From DATJFH01 sp035495815 (GTDB lineage: Bacteria; Acidobacteriota; Terriglobia; Bryobacterales; Bryobacteraceae): a stretch of DNA of 64,000 bases. The notes beneath the pieces were generated by a model, which saw nothing but the letters and a program-made list of their open reading frames with translations, searched no databases and was not told the DNA's origin. The position numbers and the translations under genes are program-made. Shown piece by piece: positions 33,187 to 41,290 of the stretch (its first letter is position 1; every line of letters begins with the position of its first letter). The stretch covers positions 10,958 to 74,957 of the forward strand of contig DATJFH010000114.1 of NCBI GenBank assembly GCA_035495815.1, in the 5' to 3' direction.

Positions 33187-35565
33187 GTGTCTTATCAAAT
33201 CAATACCAATATTGCCTCATTACAGGCGCAGGAATACCTGCGTGTCAACAGTGAGTTTCAGAGCAAAACCATCAGCCGGGTGACTTCCGGCCTGCGCATC
33301 ATCTCGAGCGGAGATGACGCCGCGGGTCTGGCCATCGCCAACACGTATCGTTCCGACCAGGCTGTGCTGAGCCAGGGCATCCGAAACGCCAACGACGGCT
33401 TGAGCCAGTTGCAGATCGCCGACGGCGGCATCAACAACATTTCCAAGCTGCTCGACCGGGCGCGCACGCTGGCGACCCAATCGGCGTCCGGCACCTTCAC
33501 CGGCGACCGTACCGTGCTCGACAGCGAGTTTTCCAGCGTCATCGCCGAAATCGACCGGCAGGCGCAGGCGATCGGCCTCAACCAGGGTGGAACGTTCGCC
33601 AGGAATCTCAGCGTGTTCATCGGCGGCGGCAAGCAGTCCGGCAGCGTGAGCGCGATCTCGAACGGCTCGGTGGGATTGGACCTCAGCTCCTCGACCGTCG
33701 ATTCCAAGAGTCTCGGCCTGAAAGGAGTGCAGGCCGTGGGCGTGATCGGGTCCGGAACCGACATCGGCGCGGGTTCGCCCTCTACGAGCGTACAGGCCAT
33801 CGTCAATCTGGCGGCCAATCAGAACTCGGAAGTCACCGCCGGCAACACCGATTTCTACTTTCGGGGCTCGGGCTTTGCCGATGCCAACCGGGTGAAAATC
33901 TCTGTGAACCTGACGGGCGTGACCGACACCGACACGCTGGTCGCCGCCCTTAACACCGCCATCGAGAATGCCGGCAACGGCGCCACGCAGTCCGCCACCG
34001 CGTTCAAGAACGCCGGCATTACCGCTTCGATCGTAACCGACACCAACGGCAGTCACCTGGCATTCAATTCCAGCAGCGCGGTGTTTCAGGTATCCGCCGG
34101 GGACCTGACGTCCAATGCGCTGCTCGGCAACGTCACCTCTTCCTCCGACCCGACCGGCAAGGCCCTGACCAATACGGTAACGGGCGGAGCCGCCGCGGCC
34201 GCCGCCGCCACCACCTTCGGCGCCAGCGGCGCCGGCACGGTCATCTTCCGGATCCAGGGCTCCGGCCTCGCCAGCCCGGTGGACCTGCAGATCGCGGTGA
34301 CGGCCGCCGAAACGATCGATACCGCGCTTATCGCCCTGCAGAGCGCCGTGTCGTCCAATGCCAGCCTGCAAGCCGCCGGCATTACCCTGACGACGGCCAC
34401 CGCCGGATCCGCTCTCGTGTTCTCCAATCGACGCGGTGAAGCGTTCGACGTCGCCACTTCGGGCGATCTCAACAACCGGTTCGGCTTCGGCTCGTTCCAA
34501 TCCAGCGCAGGCGCCAGCGGCACTTTCGAATACAACACCGTGACCGGCGCCGCCGGCACGTTCGCCGCGGCCGCCCAGACCCTCGAGTTCTCCCTGAACG
34601 GCGGAACCAAGGTCTCGCTCACCGTTACCCCGGGAGCCGCCACGGAAGCGGCCGCCATCATCGCCCTGAACAACGCCTTCGCGGGCAATGCAAACCTGTC
34701 GGCAGCCGGTTTCGTGGCGTCCGACAACGCCGGCCAGATCAGGATCACCAATAATTCGAGCACGAACTTCCGGATCGCTTCGATCGGCGCCGCGAACGTG
34801 TTCGGCTTCGACAATGCGGTAGCGACCGGTGTGGCCCAGACCGCCAACACCGTCAGCGCCGCCACCACTCCGGCCGCTTTCGATTCGGGTGGGGCCTACC
34901 AGACCAGCGTCCTGGCATTCAGCGTCGCCCGGCTTGGCTCCGATAAGCAGACGGTCACGATCACGTCCGACGACGCCAACGGAGTGCAGCAGTCGCTGGC
35001 CGTCACGCTGCAAAACGCCGGCTCCCCCAACGCCCGTTCGCTCGACGAGGCGATCGACACCATCAATACGAAGCTGCAGCAGTCGAATAACGCGACACTC
35101 CAGGGCCTGGTCGCCGTGAAAGAGCAGAGCGGCGGCGTGGAAGGAATCAAGTTCATCGGCACGTCTTCCTTCCAGATTTCGATAGGCGCGACCGCGGACG
35201 GAGCGGGCATCGGCAGCCAGGGCACCCTGGTCACCGCTGCCGTTATCGGAACCGGAAGCACGGCGGACATCAGCAACCAGGCCGCCGCCGAATCGGCTGT
35301 GGAAGCGCTCTCCGACGCGATCAGCGCGCTTGGAAAGGCGCAAGCGGTCGTCGGACGCGGCCAGAATCAGTTCAACTACGCCATCAATCTGGCGCAGTCG
35401 CAATTGAGCAACCTGGCGTCGGCCGAATCCCGTATTCGGGACGCGGACCTGGCGTCGGAAGCCGCCAACCTCACCAAAGCCCAGATCCTGCTGCAGGCCG
35501 GCGTCGCCGCTCTGGCTCAGGCGAACTCCGCTCCTCAGGGTGTCCTGGCTCTTCTCCGGGCGTAA
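33187..35565 (+). CDS. fliC: flagellin with a large four-repeat central domain
   Basis: 792 aa, against about 280-500 for most flagellins. The conserved D0/D1 ends are clear: residues 1-150 start SYQINTNIASLQAQEYL with RVTSGLRIISSGDDAAGLAI, and residues 700-792 contain ADLASEAANLTKAQILLQAG and end APQGVLALLRA. Between them lie four degenerate modules of about 85-100 residues (about 220-315, 350-436, 459-543, 571-668). Each has a hydrophobic strand pair, then an ALN-type helix and a later strand. These should form an exposed outer domain. Start is GTG 33187 after AAGGAG. Transcription by sigma-28 and translation by CsrA/FliW are inferred from the leader. A strong terminator follows. Confidence 0.95.
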   Translation: MSYQINTNIASLQAQEYLRVNSEFQSKTISRVTSGLRIISSGDDAAGLAIANTYRSDQAVLSQGIRNANDGLSQLQIADGGINNISKLLDRARTLATQSASGTFTGDRTVLDSEFSSVIAEIDRQAQAIGLNQGGTFARNLSVFIGGGKQSGSVSAISNGSVGLDLSSSTVDSKSLGLKGVQAVGVIGSGTDIGAGSPSTSVQAIVNLAANQNSEVTAGNTDFYFRGSGFADANRVKISVNLTGVTDTDTLVAALNTAIENAGNGATQSATAFKNAGITASIVTDTNGSHLAFNSSSAVFQVSAGDLTSNALLGNVTSSSDPTGKALTNTVTGGAAAAAAATTFGASGAGTVIFRIQGSGLASPVDLQIAVTAAETIDTALIALQSAVSSNASLQAAGITLTTATAGSALVFSNRRGEAFDVATSGDLNNRFGFGSFQSSAGASGTFEYNTVTGAAGTFAAAAQTLEFSLNGGTKVSLTVTPGAATEAAAIIALNNAFAGNANLSAAGFVASDNAGQIRITNNSSTNFRIASIGAANVFGFDNAVATGVAQTANTVSAATTPAAFDSGGAYQTSVLAFSVARLGSDKQTVTITSDDANGVQQSLAVTLQNAGSPNARSLDEAIDTINTKLQQSNNATLQGLVAVKEQSGGVEGIKFIGTSSFQISIGATADGAGIGSQGTLVTAAVIGTGSTADISNQAAAESAVEALSDAISALGKAQAVVGRGQNQFNYAINLAQSQLSNLASAESRIRDADLASEAANLTKAQILLQAGVAALAQANSAPQGVLALLRA

Positions 35566-35574
35566 TTGAATCAA

Positions 35575-35594
35575 GGGCGGGCTATCGTCCGCCC
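35575..35594 (+). terminator. first hairpin after flagellin
   Basis: GGGCGG (35575-35580) and CCGCCC (35589-35594) pair perfectly around GCTATCGT, nine bases past the stop. The following CTTCCCCTCT is pyrimidine-rich but not a T-tract, so it may stabilise the 3' end or add to the terminator downstream. Confidence 0.4.
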
Positions 35595-35607
35595 CTTCCC
35601 CTCTGCA

Positions 35608-35651
35608 AGCCACGGCGGCAAAGCTCTGCGATGCCCGCCGTGGCTTTTTTT
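35608..35651 (+). terminator. strong intrinsic terminator of flagellin
   Basis: AGCCACGGCGG (35608-35618) pairs perfectly with CCGCCGTGGCT (35635-35645) around a 16-base loop and is followed by seven T (35645-35651). This is the clearest Rho-independent terminator in the window. Confidence 0.88.
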
Positions 35652-35964
35652 GATTCTCCATCTTACGGGACCGGGGTTGAAACAGCGCCGCGCATATCCC
35701 GCGCACATAGGTGGCGCCTGCGCCTGCCGGACCACGCTCCATCACACCCGCCCAAGCCTTGCTTCGCCTTTCCGGGATCGATTCTGCGGGATCGGCGGCG
35801 GATCCATTCGGAACCCGAAGAACACGTTCTTCAAGTCTCCCGGGATTGCCCGCCCTTTCTTCGATCGAATGGTTTTTCTCCGGCGCCCGGGGTGATCCGC
35901 GCCGTCCGGCTGTTGGAGAACGTCCGCGCGGCCTGCGTGCGCTACACCGGCCCGCGCTTCGATT
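35652..35964. other. 313-bp intergenic region between convergent flagellar genes
   Basis: It separates flagellin from the FliT-like gene. Short open frames exist on the plus strand, but none has family-like composition, a ribosome site or a plausible start. I see no promoter, repeat or RNA gene. Confidence 0.5.
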
Positions 35965-36282
35965 CTAGACTTTGAAGTCCACCGAGCCCGGCCCCCGCAC
36001 TGGACTCAGGCCGCGGTAGATCGCGCTCCAGTGGCGCCATTCGGCCGTTGCCCGGTGTTTCACCGCCGTGAGCTGCTGCATCGCGTGCGCGCCCGCCTCC
36101 AGAGCCGCTTGCAGGCGCCGCGCGGTCTCTTCCTTCCGGCAGGACGCGACCCACGCGCCGCCGGCCAGCTCCGCGATCGCCCTCGCGCGCCGGTCGAGGG
36201 CAGCCTGCGCGCCTTCCGGATCCTTGATCAGGTCCGCGGTGGCGGCTTCGAGTTCACGGAGGGCCCGTTCCAGCTCCGGCAC
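35965..36282 (-). CDS. small helical protein behind fliD, FliT-like
   Basis: 105 aa, almost wholly helical and charged (ELERALRELEAATADLI, then EETARRLQAALEAGAHAMQQL). Its start lies four bases after the fliD stop on the same strand, which is the usual place for FliT, the export chaperone that keeps the cap protein FliD soluble. Length and helix content match FliT/FlgN-type chaperones, but I see no diagnostic motif, so the assignment rests on position and shape. It is probably translated from the fliD mRNA. Confidence 0.6.
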   Translation of the reverse strand: MPELERALRELEAATADLIKDPEGAQAALDRRARAIAELAGGAWVASCRKEETARRLQAALEAGAHAMQQLTAVKHRATAEWRHWSAIYRGLSPVRGPGSVDFKV

Positions 36283-36286
36283 GCGC

Positions 36287-37645
36287 TTATTCCTTCTTAC
36301 CGAATGTGGTTACGTCCAGCGCATGCAGCATCGCCGTCAACACCGTTTGTTGCGAGGTGAGCTTCGCCTGCAGCGCATCGGCGGCCTGCAATTGGGCCGA
36401 AACCCGCGCCTGCAGCAGGTTAATGCGATCGGTGATATCGTCGATGTCCCGCCGGATTCGCTCGTCGGCTTGATCGTAGCTGTCCTGCTGGAGCTTGGAA
36501 AGCCCCGTGATCGGATCGGTGATCTGGGTGAACTTATCCGCCAGCGCGCCGAATCCGGTCGTGTCTGAACCGAAGAAAACAAAGGCCGAGGCGATCTGGC
36601 TGTCCGACAAGGCGCTGAACACCGCGGAGTCGAAAGTAATTTTTCCGTCCGCCCCCAATTGGATGCCCAGATCGGAAAGATTCCGGATTGAGCCGCTACC
36701 CTGATAACTCGTCAGCTGGCGCAGATCGTTCTGCGCCTCGCGCACGATGAAATCGCCGCTGAGCAACCCCGCCGCCGGCCCAACCTGCCCCCCCAGTTCG
36801 TCCACCAGGGCATTGTATTTCGACGCGAAATCCTGAATCGCGCTCTGCAACTGGCTGCGGCTGGTGGCCAGAGAGAGCGTGACCGTTTCGCCGGGATCGG
36901 TGGTGTCCAGAATCGTGAACGTGGCGCCTGAAACCACGTCGTTGATCAGATTTCCGGCTTTGCTGACCGGGACTCCGTTGAGCTTGAATTCCGCGTTCGA
37001 ACCCTGATTCACGCTGGTGAGCAGACTGCTGTTCGCCCGGTTGGGATCATCGAAAAGCTGTAGGGTGGTCGCACCGACGGTGTCCGCGGAAACGGTCAGG
37101 TAGTTGGGGTTCGCGCCCGTCCCGGTGGTCAATACCGAGGCCGTGACCCCCAGTCCCAGATCGTTGATGGCGTCCCGCAGACCGGCCAGGTTGTTGGTAG
37201 CCGGGGTGAGCGTTATCTCGCGGATTGTCGATCCGACTACCAGCTTCACCGTGCCCGTCGCCGACACCGGTGTCGCGCCCGAATCGGCGTAGCCGGATTG
37301 CGACGTTTCCGACGCCGCCCTGGCTATCGAGGTGATATCGCTGATGATGTATGCCGCCGCACTGTCCGAGCCGGTGTTCACCACCGTGACTTTCGTGACG
37401 TCCGAACTGTAAGCCGCGATCGCTTTGTTCCTGGCCAGTGCGCCGAGCGCTGCCACGCTTGCCCCAAGATCTCGCACAACGCTGTTCAGCGAGCCTAAAA
37501 TCTGTTTCTTCTGAAGGAGATCGGCGTCTTCGTTCTGGAGCCTCTTCAGCGGAAGTGAGGCGATCGACACGGCCCGGCCCAGCACCGTCTGAAAATCCTC
37601 GGAAAATGTGCTGATCCCTGTAAATGCCAACGGAGTCAAGGGCAC
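36287..37645 (-). CDS. fliD: FliD flagellar filament cap protein
   Basis: 452 aa. N-terminal FTGISTFSEDFQTVLGRAV and the C-terminal coiled coil (DDITDRINLLQARVSAQLQA, followed by LTSQQTVLTAML) are typical of FliD. The middle has the expected beta-rich domains (EFKLNGVPVSK, GATFTILDTT). FliD caps the filament tip and helps insert flagellin. Start is GTG 37643-37645 after AGGAGG at 37655-37660. A sigma-28-type promoter directly upstream would give a leader of only about 15 nt. The FliT-like gene follows. Confidence 0.92.
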   Translation of the reverse strand: MPLTPLAFTGISTFSEDFQTVLGRAVSIASLPLKRLQNEDADLLQKKQILGSLNSVVRDLGASVAALGALARNKAIAAYSSDVTKVTVVNTGSDSAAAYIISDITSIARAASETSQSGYADSGATPVSATGTVKLVVGSTIREITLTPATNNLAGLRDAINDLGLGVTASVLTTGTGANPNYLTVSADTVGATTLQLFDDPNRANSSLLTSVNQGSNAEFKLNGVPVSKAGNLINDVVSGATFTILDTTDPGETVTLSLATSRSQLQSAIQDFASKYNALVDELGGQVGPAAGLLSGDFIVREAQNDLRQLTSYQGSGSIRNLSDLGIQLGADGKITFDSAVFSALSDSQIASAFVFFGSDTTGFGALADKFTQITDPITGLSKLQQDSYDQADERIRRDIDDITDRINLLQARVSAQLQAADALQAKLTSQQTVLTAMLHALDVTTFGKKE

Positions 37646-37666
37646 GCGAAATCTCCTCCTGCTCTC

Positions 37667-37693
37667 TCATCGGCTCTTCCCGAGATCTCTGTA
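37667..37693 (-). promoter_or_regulatory. sigma-28-type promoter of fliD
   Basis: On the minus strand TACA (37690-37693), 15 bases, then GCCGATGA (37667-37674). This matches the flagellin promoter in core sequence and spacing. It ends 21 bases before the GTG start of fliD, so the transcript would start at about the Shine-Dalgarno. Confidence 0.65.
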
Positions 37694-37703
37694 GCGGCTT
37701 GCG

Positions 37704-38474
37704 TTATCGCAGGCGCCAGCGACCGTCGGTAAACTCAGCGTGGTCGTCGTTCCACGTCCCGAACTTGCAGGCCATCTGGCCGCCATCCACAAGCAGAGCC
37801 GCGCCGGTGATGTAGGATGCCGGACCGGACGCCAGAAACGCGATGGCCGCGGCAACCTCCTCGGGCTCGCCGCCACGCCCCAGGGGAATATGCTGGAAGT
37901 AGTCGCGCAGGACGCCCGGGTTGTCGAAATGACGCTGTGTGAGCCTTGTCCGGATCAATCCGGGACACACCGCGTTCACCCGGATCCCGAACGGCCCCAG
38001 TTCGTTGGCCGCCGTGTGCAGGATCCCCAGCACGCCCGCCTTGCTCGCGTTGTAGGCCGCCAGCCGGGCTTCTCCGTCATACGAGTTGGTGGACGCCGTA
38101 ATGACGATCGAGCCGCTGCGCCGCGGCTTCATCAGCCTGGCCGCCGCCTGAACGGTGTGAAATACGCCCGACAGGTTGAGGGAGATGATGCGATCCCAAT
38201 TCTGGCGGGTGGTTGCCGTGAGCTCGGCCTCCGAGCCTGTGCCTGCGTTGGCGACGACAATGTCGGGGACGCCGGACCTGGCAAACGCGGCCGCGACCGA
38301 CTCCGGGTCGGTGACGTCGCAGCGAACCGGTTCTCCGGCCGTTGACGAGCCGGATTCGACGTCGAAGATCCACACCCTGGCGCCGCCCGCCGCCAGGGCT
38401 TCGGCGGCCGCCAATCCGATTCCGTTCGCGCCGCCGGTAACGACCGCGCACTTTCCCGAAAAGTCGAAAGCCAT
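37704..38474 (-). CDS. short-chain dehydrogenase/reductase
   Basis: 256-aa classical SDR. Cofactor motif TGGANGIG (13-20), NAG at 76-78, and the catalytic set S128, Y141 and K145 (YNASK) are present. The C-terminal half carries PGLIRTRL and the ASYITGAALLVDGG block. It oxidises or reduces an alcohol/carbonyl using NAD(P)H; an acidic residue (D38) after the second strand suggests NAD preference. It lies between fliD and a small membrane protein and starts five bases after the latter. Substrate unknown, with no metabolic partner nearby. Confidence 0.86.
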   Translation of the reverse strand: MAFDFSGKCAVVTGGANGIGLAAAEALAAGGARVWIFDVESGSSTAGEPVRCDVTDPESVAAAFARSGVPDIVVANAGTGSEAELTATTRQNWDRIISLNLSGVFHTVQAAARLMKPRRSGSIVITASTNSYDGEARLAAYNASKAGVLGILHTAANELGPFGIRVNAVCPGLIRTRLTQRHFDNPGVLRDYFQHIPLGRGGEPEEVAAAIAFLASGPASYITGAALLVDGGQMACKFGTWNDDHAEFTDGRWRLR

Positions 38475-38479
38475 GAAGA

Positions 38480-38971
38480 TTAAGGCGCTATCCTGATTAC
38501 GGTTACTTTTTTGTCGGCGGCCCTGCCGATGAAATACCCGGCGGTGGGCAGCCCGAAAATCGCCACGGCCGCCCCGACGTCCCGGCCTGTGCTGGTGTCG
38601 GTGAACAGCCCGTTCGCCAGGATGATGCCTGCTCCCGCGGCCAGGCCGCCCACGATCCCCGCCGTAGTGGCGATGATTCGCCCCCGCACCCGCATCTCGA
38701 GCAGCCGCAGCGCCGCCACCGAGGCGCGTGGAATGGAAGCCGGGCCCTGCGGGTGCGCCCCCCGGTCGGAAGTCTTCGAGATGGTCATGACGATCGCGTC
38801 GGCCTTTACGGACAGCGCCTTTCCCTCGATCCGCGCCCCGTCGGGCAGGACCAGCGCGATCTTCCGGCTCGAAATCAGCCCCCCGAGATCGCTCCAGGCA
38901 GTCTCCACTTCGCGGATGGCTGCAGCCGACGGAAACGTGAACAGCAGGAGTAGCGCAAGCGCTTGTCGCAT
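38480..38971 (-). CDS. hypothetical protein with signal peptide and two membrane segments
   Basis: 163 aa. A signal peptide (ALALLLLFTFPSAAA) is followed by a small beta region (IALVLPDGARIEGKALSV) that looks like an Sm- or PRC-like fold, then two hydrophobic segments (IIATTAGIVGGLAAGAGIIL and AVAIFGLPTAGYFIG). I do not recognise the family; similar small envelope proteins are common in Acidobacteriota. It precedes the SDR gene by five bases. Function unknown. Confidence 0.6.
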   Translation of the reverse strand: MRQALALLLLFTFPSAAAIREVETAWSDLGGLISSRKIALVLPDGARIEGKALSVKADAIVMTISKTSDRGAHPQGPASIPRASVAALRLLEMRVRGRIIATTAGIVGGLAAGAGIILANGLFTDTSTGRDVGAAVAIFGLPTAGYFIGRAADKKVTVIRIAP

Positions 38972-38999
38972 GGATTGATGGCGGTGTCAGTCAGCATTG

Positions 39000-39005
39000 T
39001 ATACT
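39000..39005 (+). promoter_or_regulatory. candidate -10 (TATACT) of the APC permease gene
   Basis: TATACT lies 42 bp before ATG 39048, with TTGATG at 38975-38980 as a -35 candidate at a rather long 19 bp. It disfavours the in-frame TTG at 38997 as the start. Confidence 0.35.
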
Positions 39006-39047
39006 GAAACTGCCAATCCACATGGATCTCAGGATACTCCCGGAACT

Positions 39048-41261
39048 ATGATGTCGCCCCCAGAGCGGCGTCGTGCCGCAAAGGTTGTAGTCGCTACTAC
39101 CGTGGCGCTCTCCTTTATTTCCTTCTGGCGGGCGGCCGCTATCGTGCTGAGCGACCTGGCGTCCTCCGCCTTCTACGCCGGCGGTATCGCCGAAAAGGCC
39201 ATCGGGGCCAGCGCGCCCTGGTTCATCATCGGCGTGATGCTGTTCAGCTTCGCGGTCCGCGCCGTGTACATCGAGTCCAGCAGCACCTTCGTTCGGGGCG
39301 GAGTCTACGTCGTGGTCCGCGACTCCATGGGTTCCATCCTGGCGCGATTCTCCGTTTCGGCGCTGATTTTCGATTACATCCTGACCGGCCCCATCAGCGT
39401 GGTCAGCGCCGGGCAGTATCTGAGCCGCCTGATCAACGAAATCGCCGAGATGCTCCACACCGCATGGCGCATCGATCCTTTTACCTTCACCATCTACTTC
39501 GGCGTGGCCGTCACCATCTGGTTCTGGTGGGGCAATATCAAGGGGATTCACGAATCGAGCGGCCAGGCCCTCCGGATCATGCAGATCACCACCGTGATGG
39601 TGGTCGCGTTTCTCATCTGGTGCCCGCTGACCCTGCTGATCAAAGGCCCCGCCCAGATACCGCCCCCTCCCACTCTTCCCAACCTGCATTTCAGCGACGA
39701 CGGTCTGGGCTGGCTCAAAGGGACCGTGTTCCCTCAAATCTGGGCCGCCGCGGTGCTGGTGGCTTTCGGGCATTCGCTGCTCTCCATGAGCGGCTTCGAA
39801 ACACTGGCGCAGATTTACCGTGAGATCGCTTATCCGAAATTGAAAAACCTGAAGCGCACCGGATACATCGTGTGCATTTACGCCACGATCTGCACGGGCG
39901 TGATCACCCTGATGGCCGGCATGATCATTCCCGACAAGGTTCGCGGTGAATTTTCGGAGAACCTGCTGGGCGGTCTGACGTCCTACCTGGTGGGTCCGCC
40001 GCTGCTGCTGCTCTGCTTCCACATTTTTGTGGTGACCGTCGGCGTGCTGATTCTTTCGGGCGCCGTCAATACCTCCATCATCGGCGCCAACGGCGTCATG
40101 AACCGGGTGGCTGAAGATGGAGTTCTGCTCGAGTGGTTCCGCAAGCCGCACCGCCGGTTCGGCAGCACCTACCGGATCATCAACATGGTCGCGCTGATGC
40201 AGATCGGCACCATCCTGCTCAGCCGCGGCGACACCAACAAGCTGGGAGAAGCGTACGCCTTCGGCGTGGTCTGGAGTTTCTTCATGAACTCGCTGGGCGT
40301 GCTGGTGCTGCGTTACCACCGCAAGGACCAGGAATACAAGGTTCCGCTGAACTTCCACATCGGCGGCCGGGAAATTCCGGTCGGCCTCTTCCTCACAACC
40401 TCGACCTTGTTCCTGGTAGCCGTGGCCAACCTGTTCTCCAAACAGACGGCGACCATCTGGGGGGTCTCCTTCACGGCCTTCTTTTACGGCTTGTTCACCA
40501 TTTCCGAGAGGATCAACGCCCGGAAGATGAAGTCCGGGAAGAAGGGGCTGGAGCAGTTCAATCTGGTCCATCAGCCCGAGGTGTCCGACCAGAGCATACA
40601 GGCTCGGCCGGGCTGCATCCTGGTGGCCGTGCGCGACTACAACAACATGGCGCACCTGCAAACCGTGCTCCAGAAAACGAACCTGCGCCGGCACGACATC
40701 GTCGTGATGACCGTGCGCCAGATCTCGACCGCGGCGGGCGAGCAGGAGCTGGCCGATAGCCAGTTGTTTGCCACCTACGAGCAGGACTTGTTTTCGCACG
40801 TCGTGTCGATGGCCGAAAAGGAAGGCAAGACGGTCGACCTGCTGGTCGTGCCGGGAATCGATCCATTTCATGCCATGGCACAGACGGCGTCCAAGTTGAA
40901 GGCTTCGCGCCTGGTGACCGGCGTCTCCGCCAAGATGGATTCGGAGGAGTTGGCGCGCCGTATCGGACTGGCCTGGGAAGCGCTGCCGGTCGAGGAGCGG
41001 CATAGCTTCTCTCTCGAGATTATCCGTCCCGGGCGGCAGTCGGTCTTCGTCAACCTGGGTCCGCATCCGCCCCGGCTGTGGCCCGAGGATCTCGACCGGC
41101 TGCACGAGCTTTGGCTGCGGCTGACGGAAGAGGGCTTCGGGTCGAAACTGCATCATCGGGATGTGGTGGGTGTGGCCTTGCGCCGGCTGGAAAAAGAGCT
41201 GACCGGTCCGGAGCGGGACCAGGTCCTCCAAGATTTGAACAACGAGCTGCGCAAGAGCTGA
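39048..41261 (+). CDS. APC-superfamily amino-acid permease with a large cytosolic C-terminal domain
   Basis: 737 aa, about 200 longer than a plain APC transporter. The first part has about twelve hydrophobic segments in the APC arrangement, with the broken first helix around VALSFISFWRAAAIVLSD. After residue about 510 the protein becomes soluble (GCILVAVRDYNNMAHLQTVL, then TVDLLVVPGIDPFHAM), resembling a universal-stress-like regulatory domain. It probably imports an amino acid or polyamine, with the tail sensing a ligand or energy state. I use ATG 39048 because the upstream frame starts only with TTG inside the promoter region. No substrate is evident. Confidence 0.82.
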   Translation: MMSPPERRRAAKVVVATTVALSFISFWRAAAIVLSDLASSAFYAGGIAEKAIGASAPWFIIGVMLFSFAVRAVYIESSSTFVRGGVYVVVRDSMGSILARFSVSALIFDYILTGPISVVSAGQYLSRLINEIAEMLHTAWRIDPFTFTIYFGVAVTIWFWWGNIKGIHESSGQALRIMQITTVMVVAFLIWCPLTLLIKGPAQIPPPPTLPNLHFSDDGLGWLKGTVFPQIWAAAVLVAFGHSLLSMSGFETLAQIYREIAYPKLKNLKRTGYIVCIYATICTGVITLMAGMIIPDKVRGEFSENLLGGLTSYLVGPPLLLLCFHIFVVTVGVLILSGAVNTSIIGANGVMNRVAEDGVLLEWFRKPHRRFGSTYRIINMVALMQIGTILLSRGDTNKLGEAYAFGVVWSFFMNSLGVLVLRYHRKDQEYKVPLNFHIGGREIPVGLFLTTSTLFLVAVANLFSKQTATIWGVSFTAFFYGLFTISERINARKMKSGKKGLEQFNLVHQPEVSDQSIQARPGCILVAVRDYNNMAHLQTVLQKTNLRRHDIVVMTVRQISTAAGEQELADSQLFATYEQDLFSHVVSMAEKEGKTVDLLVVPGIDPFHAMAQTASKLKASRLVTGVSAKMDSEELARRIGLAWEALPVEERHSFSLEIIRPGRQSVFVNLGPHPPRLWPEDLDRLHELWLRLTEEGFGSKLHHRDVVGVALRRLEKELTGPERDQVLQDLNNELRKS

Positions 41262-41290
41262 AGCACGCCGCGGCTCAACATCGGATAGCG

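Noticed and set aside
33220..35745. Long open frame antisense to flagellin
   Set aside because: It mirrors the flagellin codons, has low-complexity Gly/Arg/Ala composition, no ribosome site and no family motif. High GC makes such antisense frames common here.
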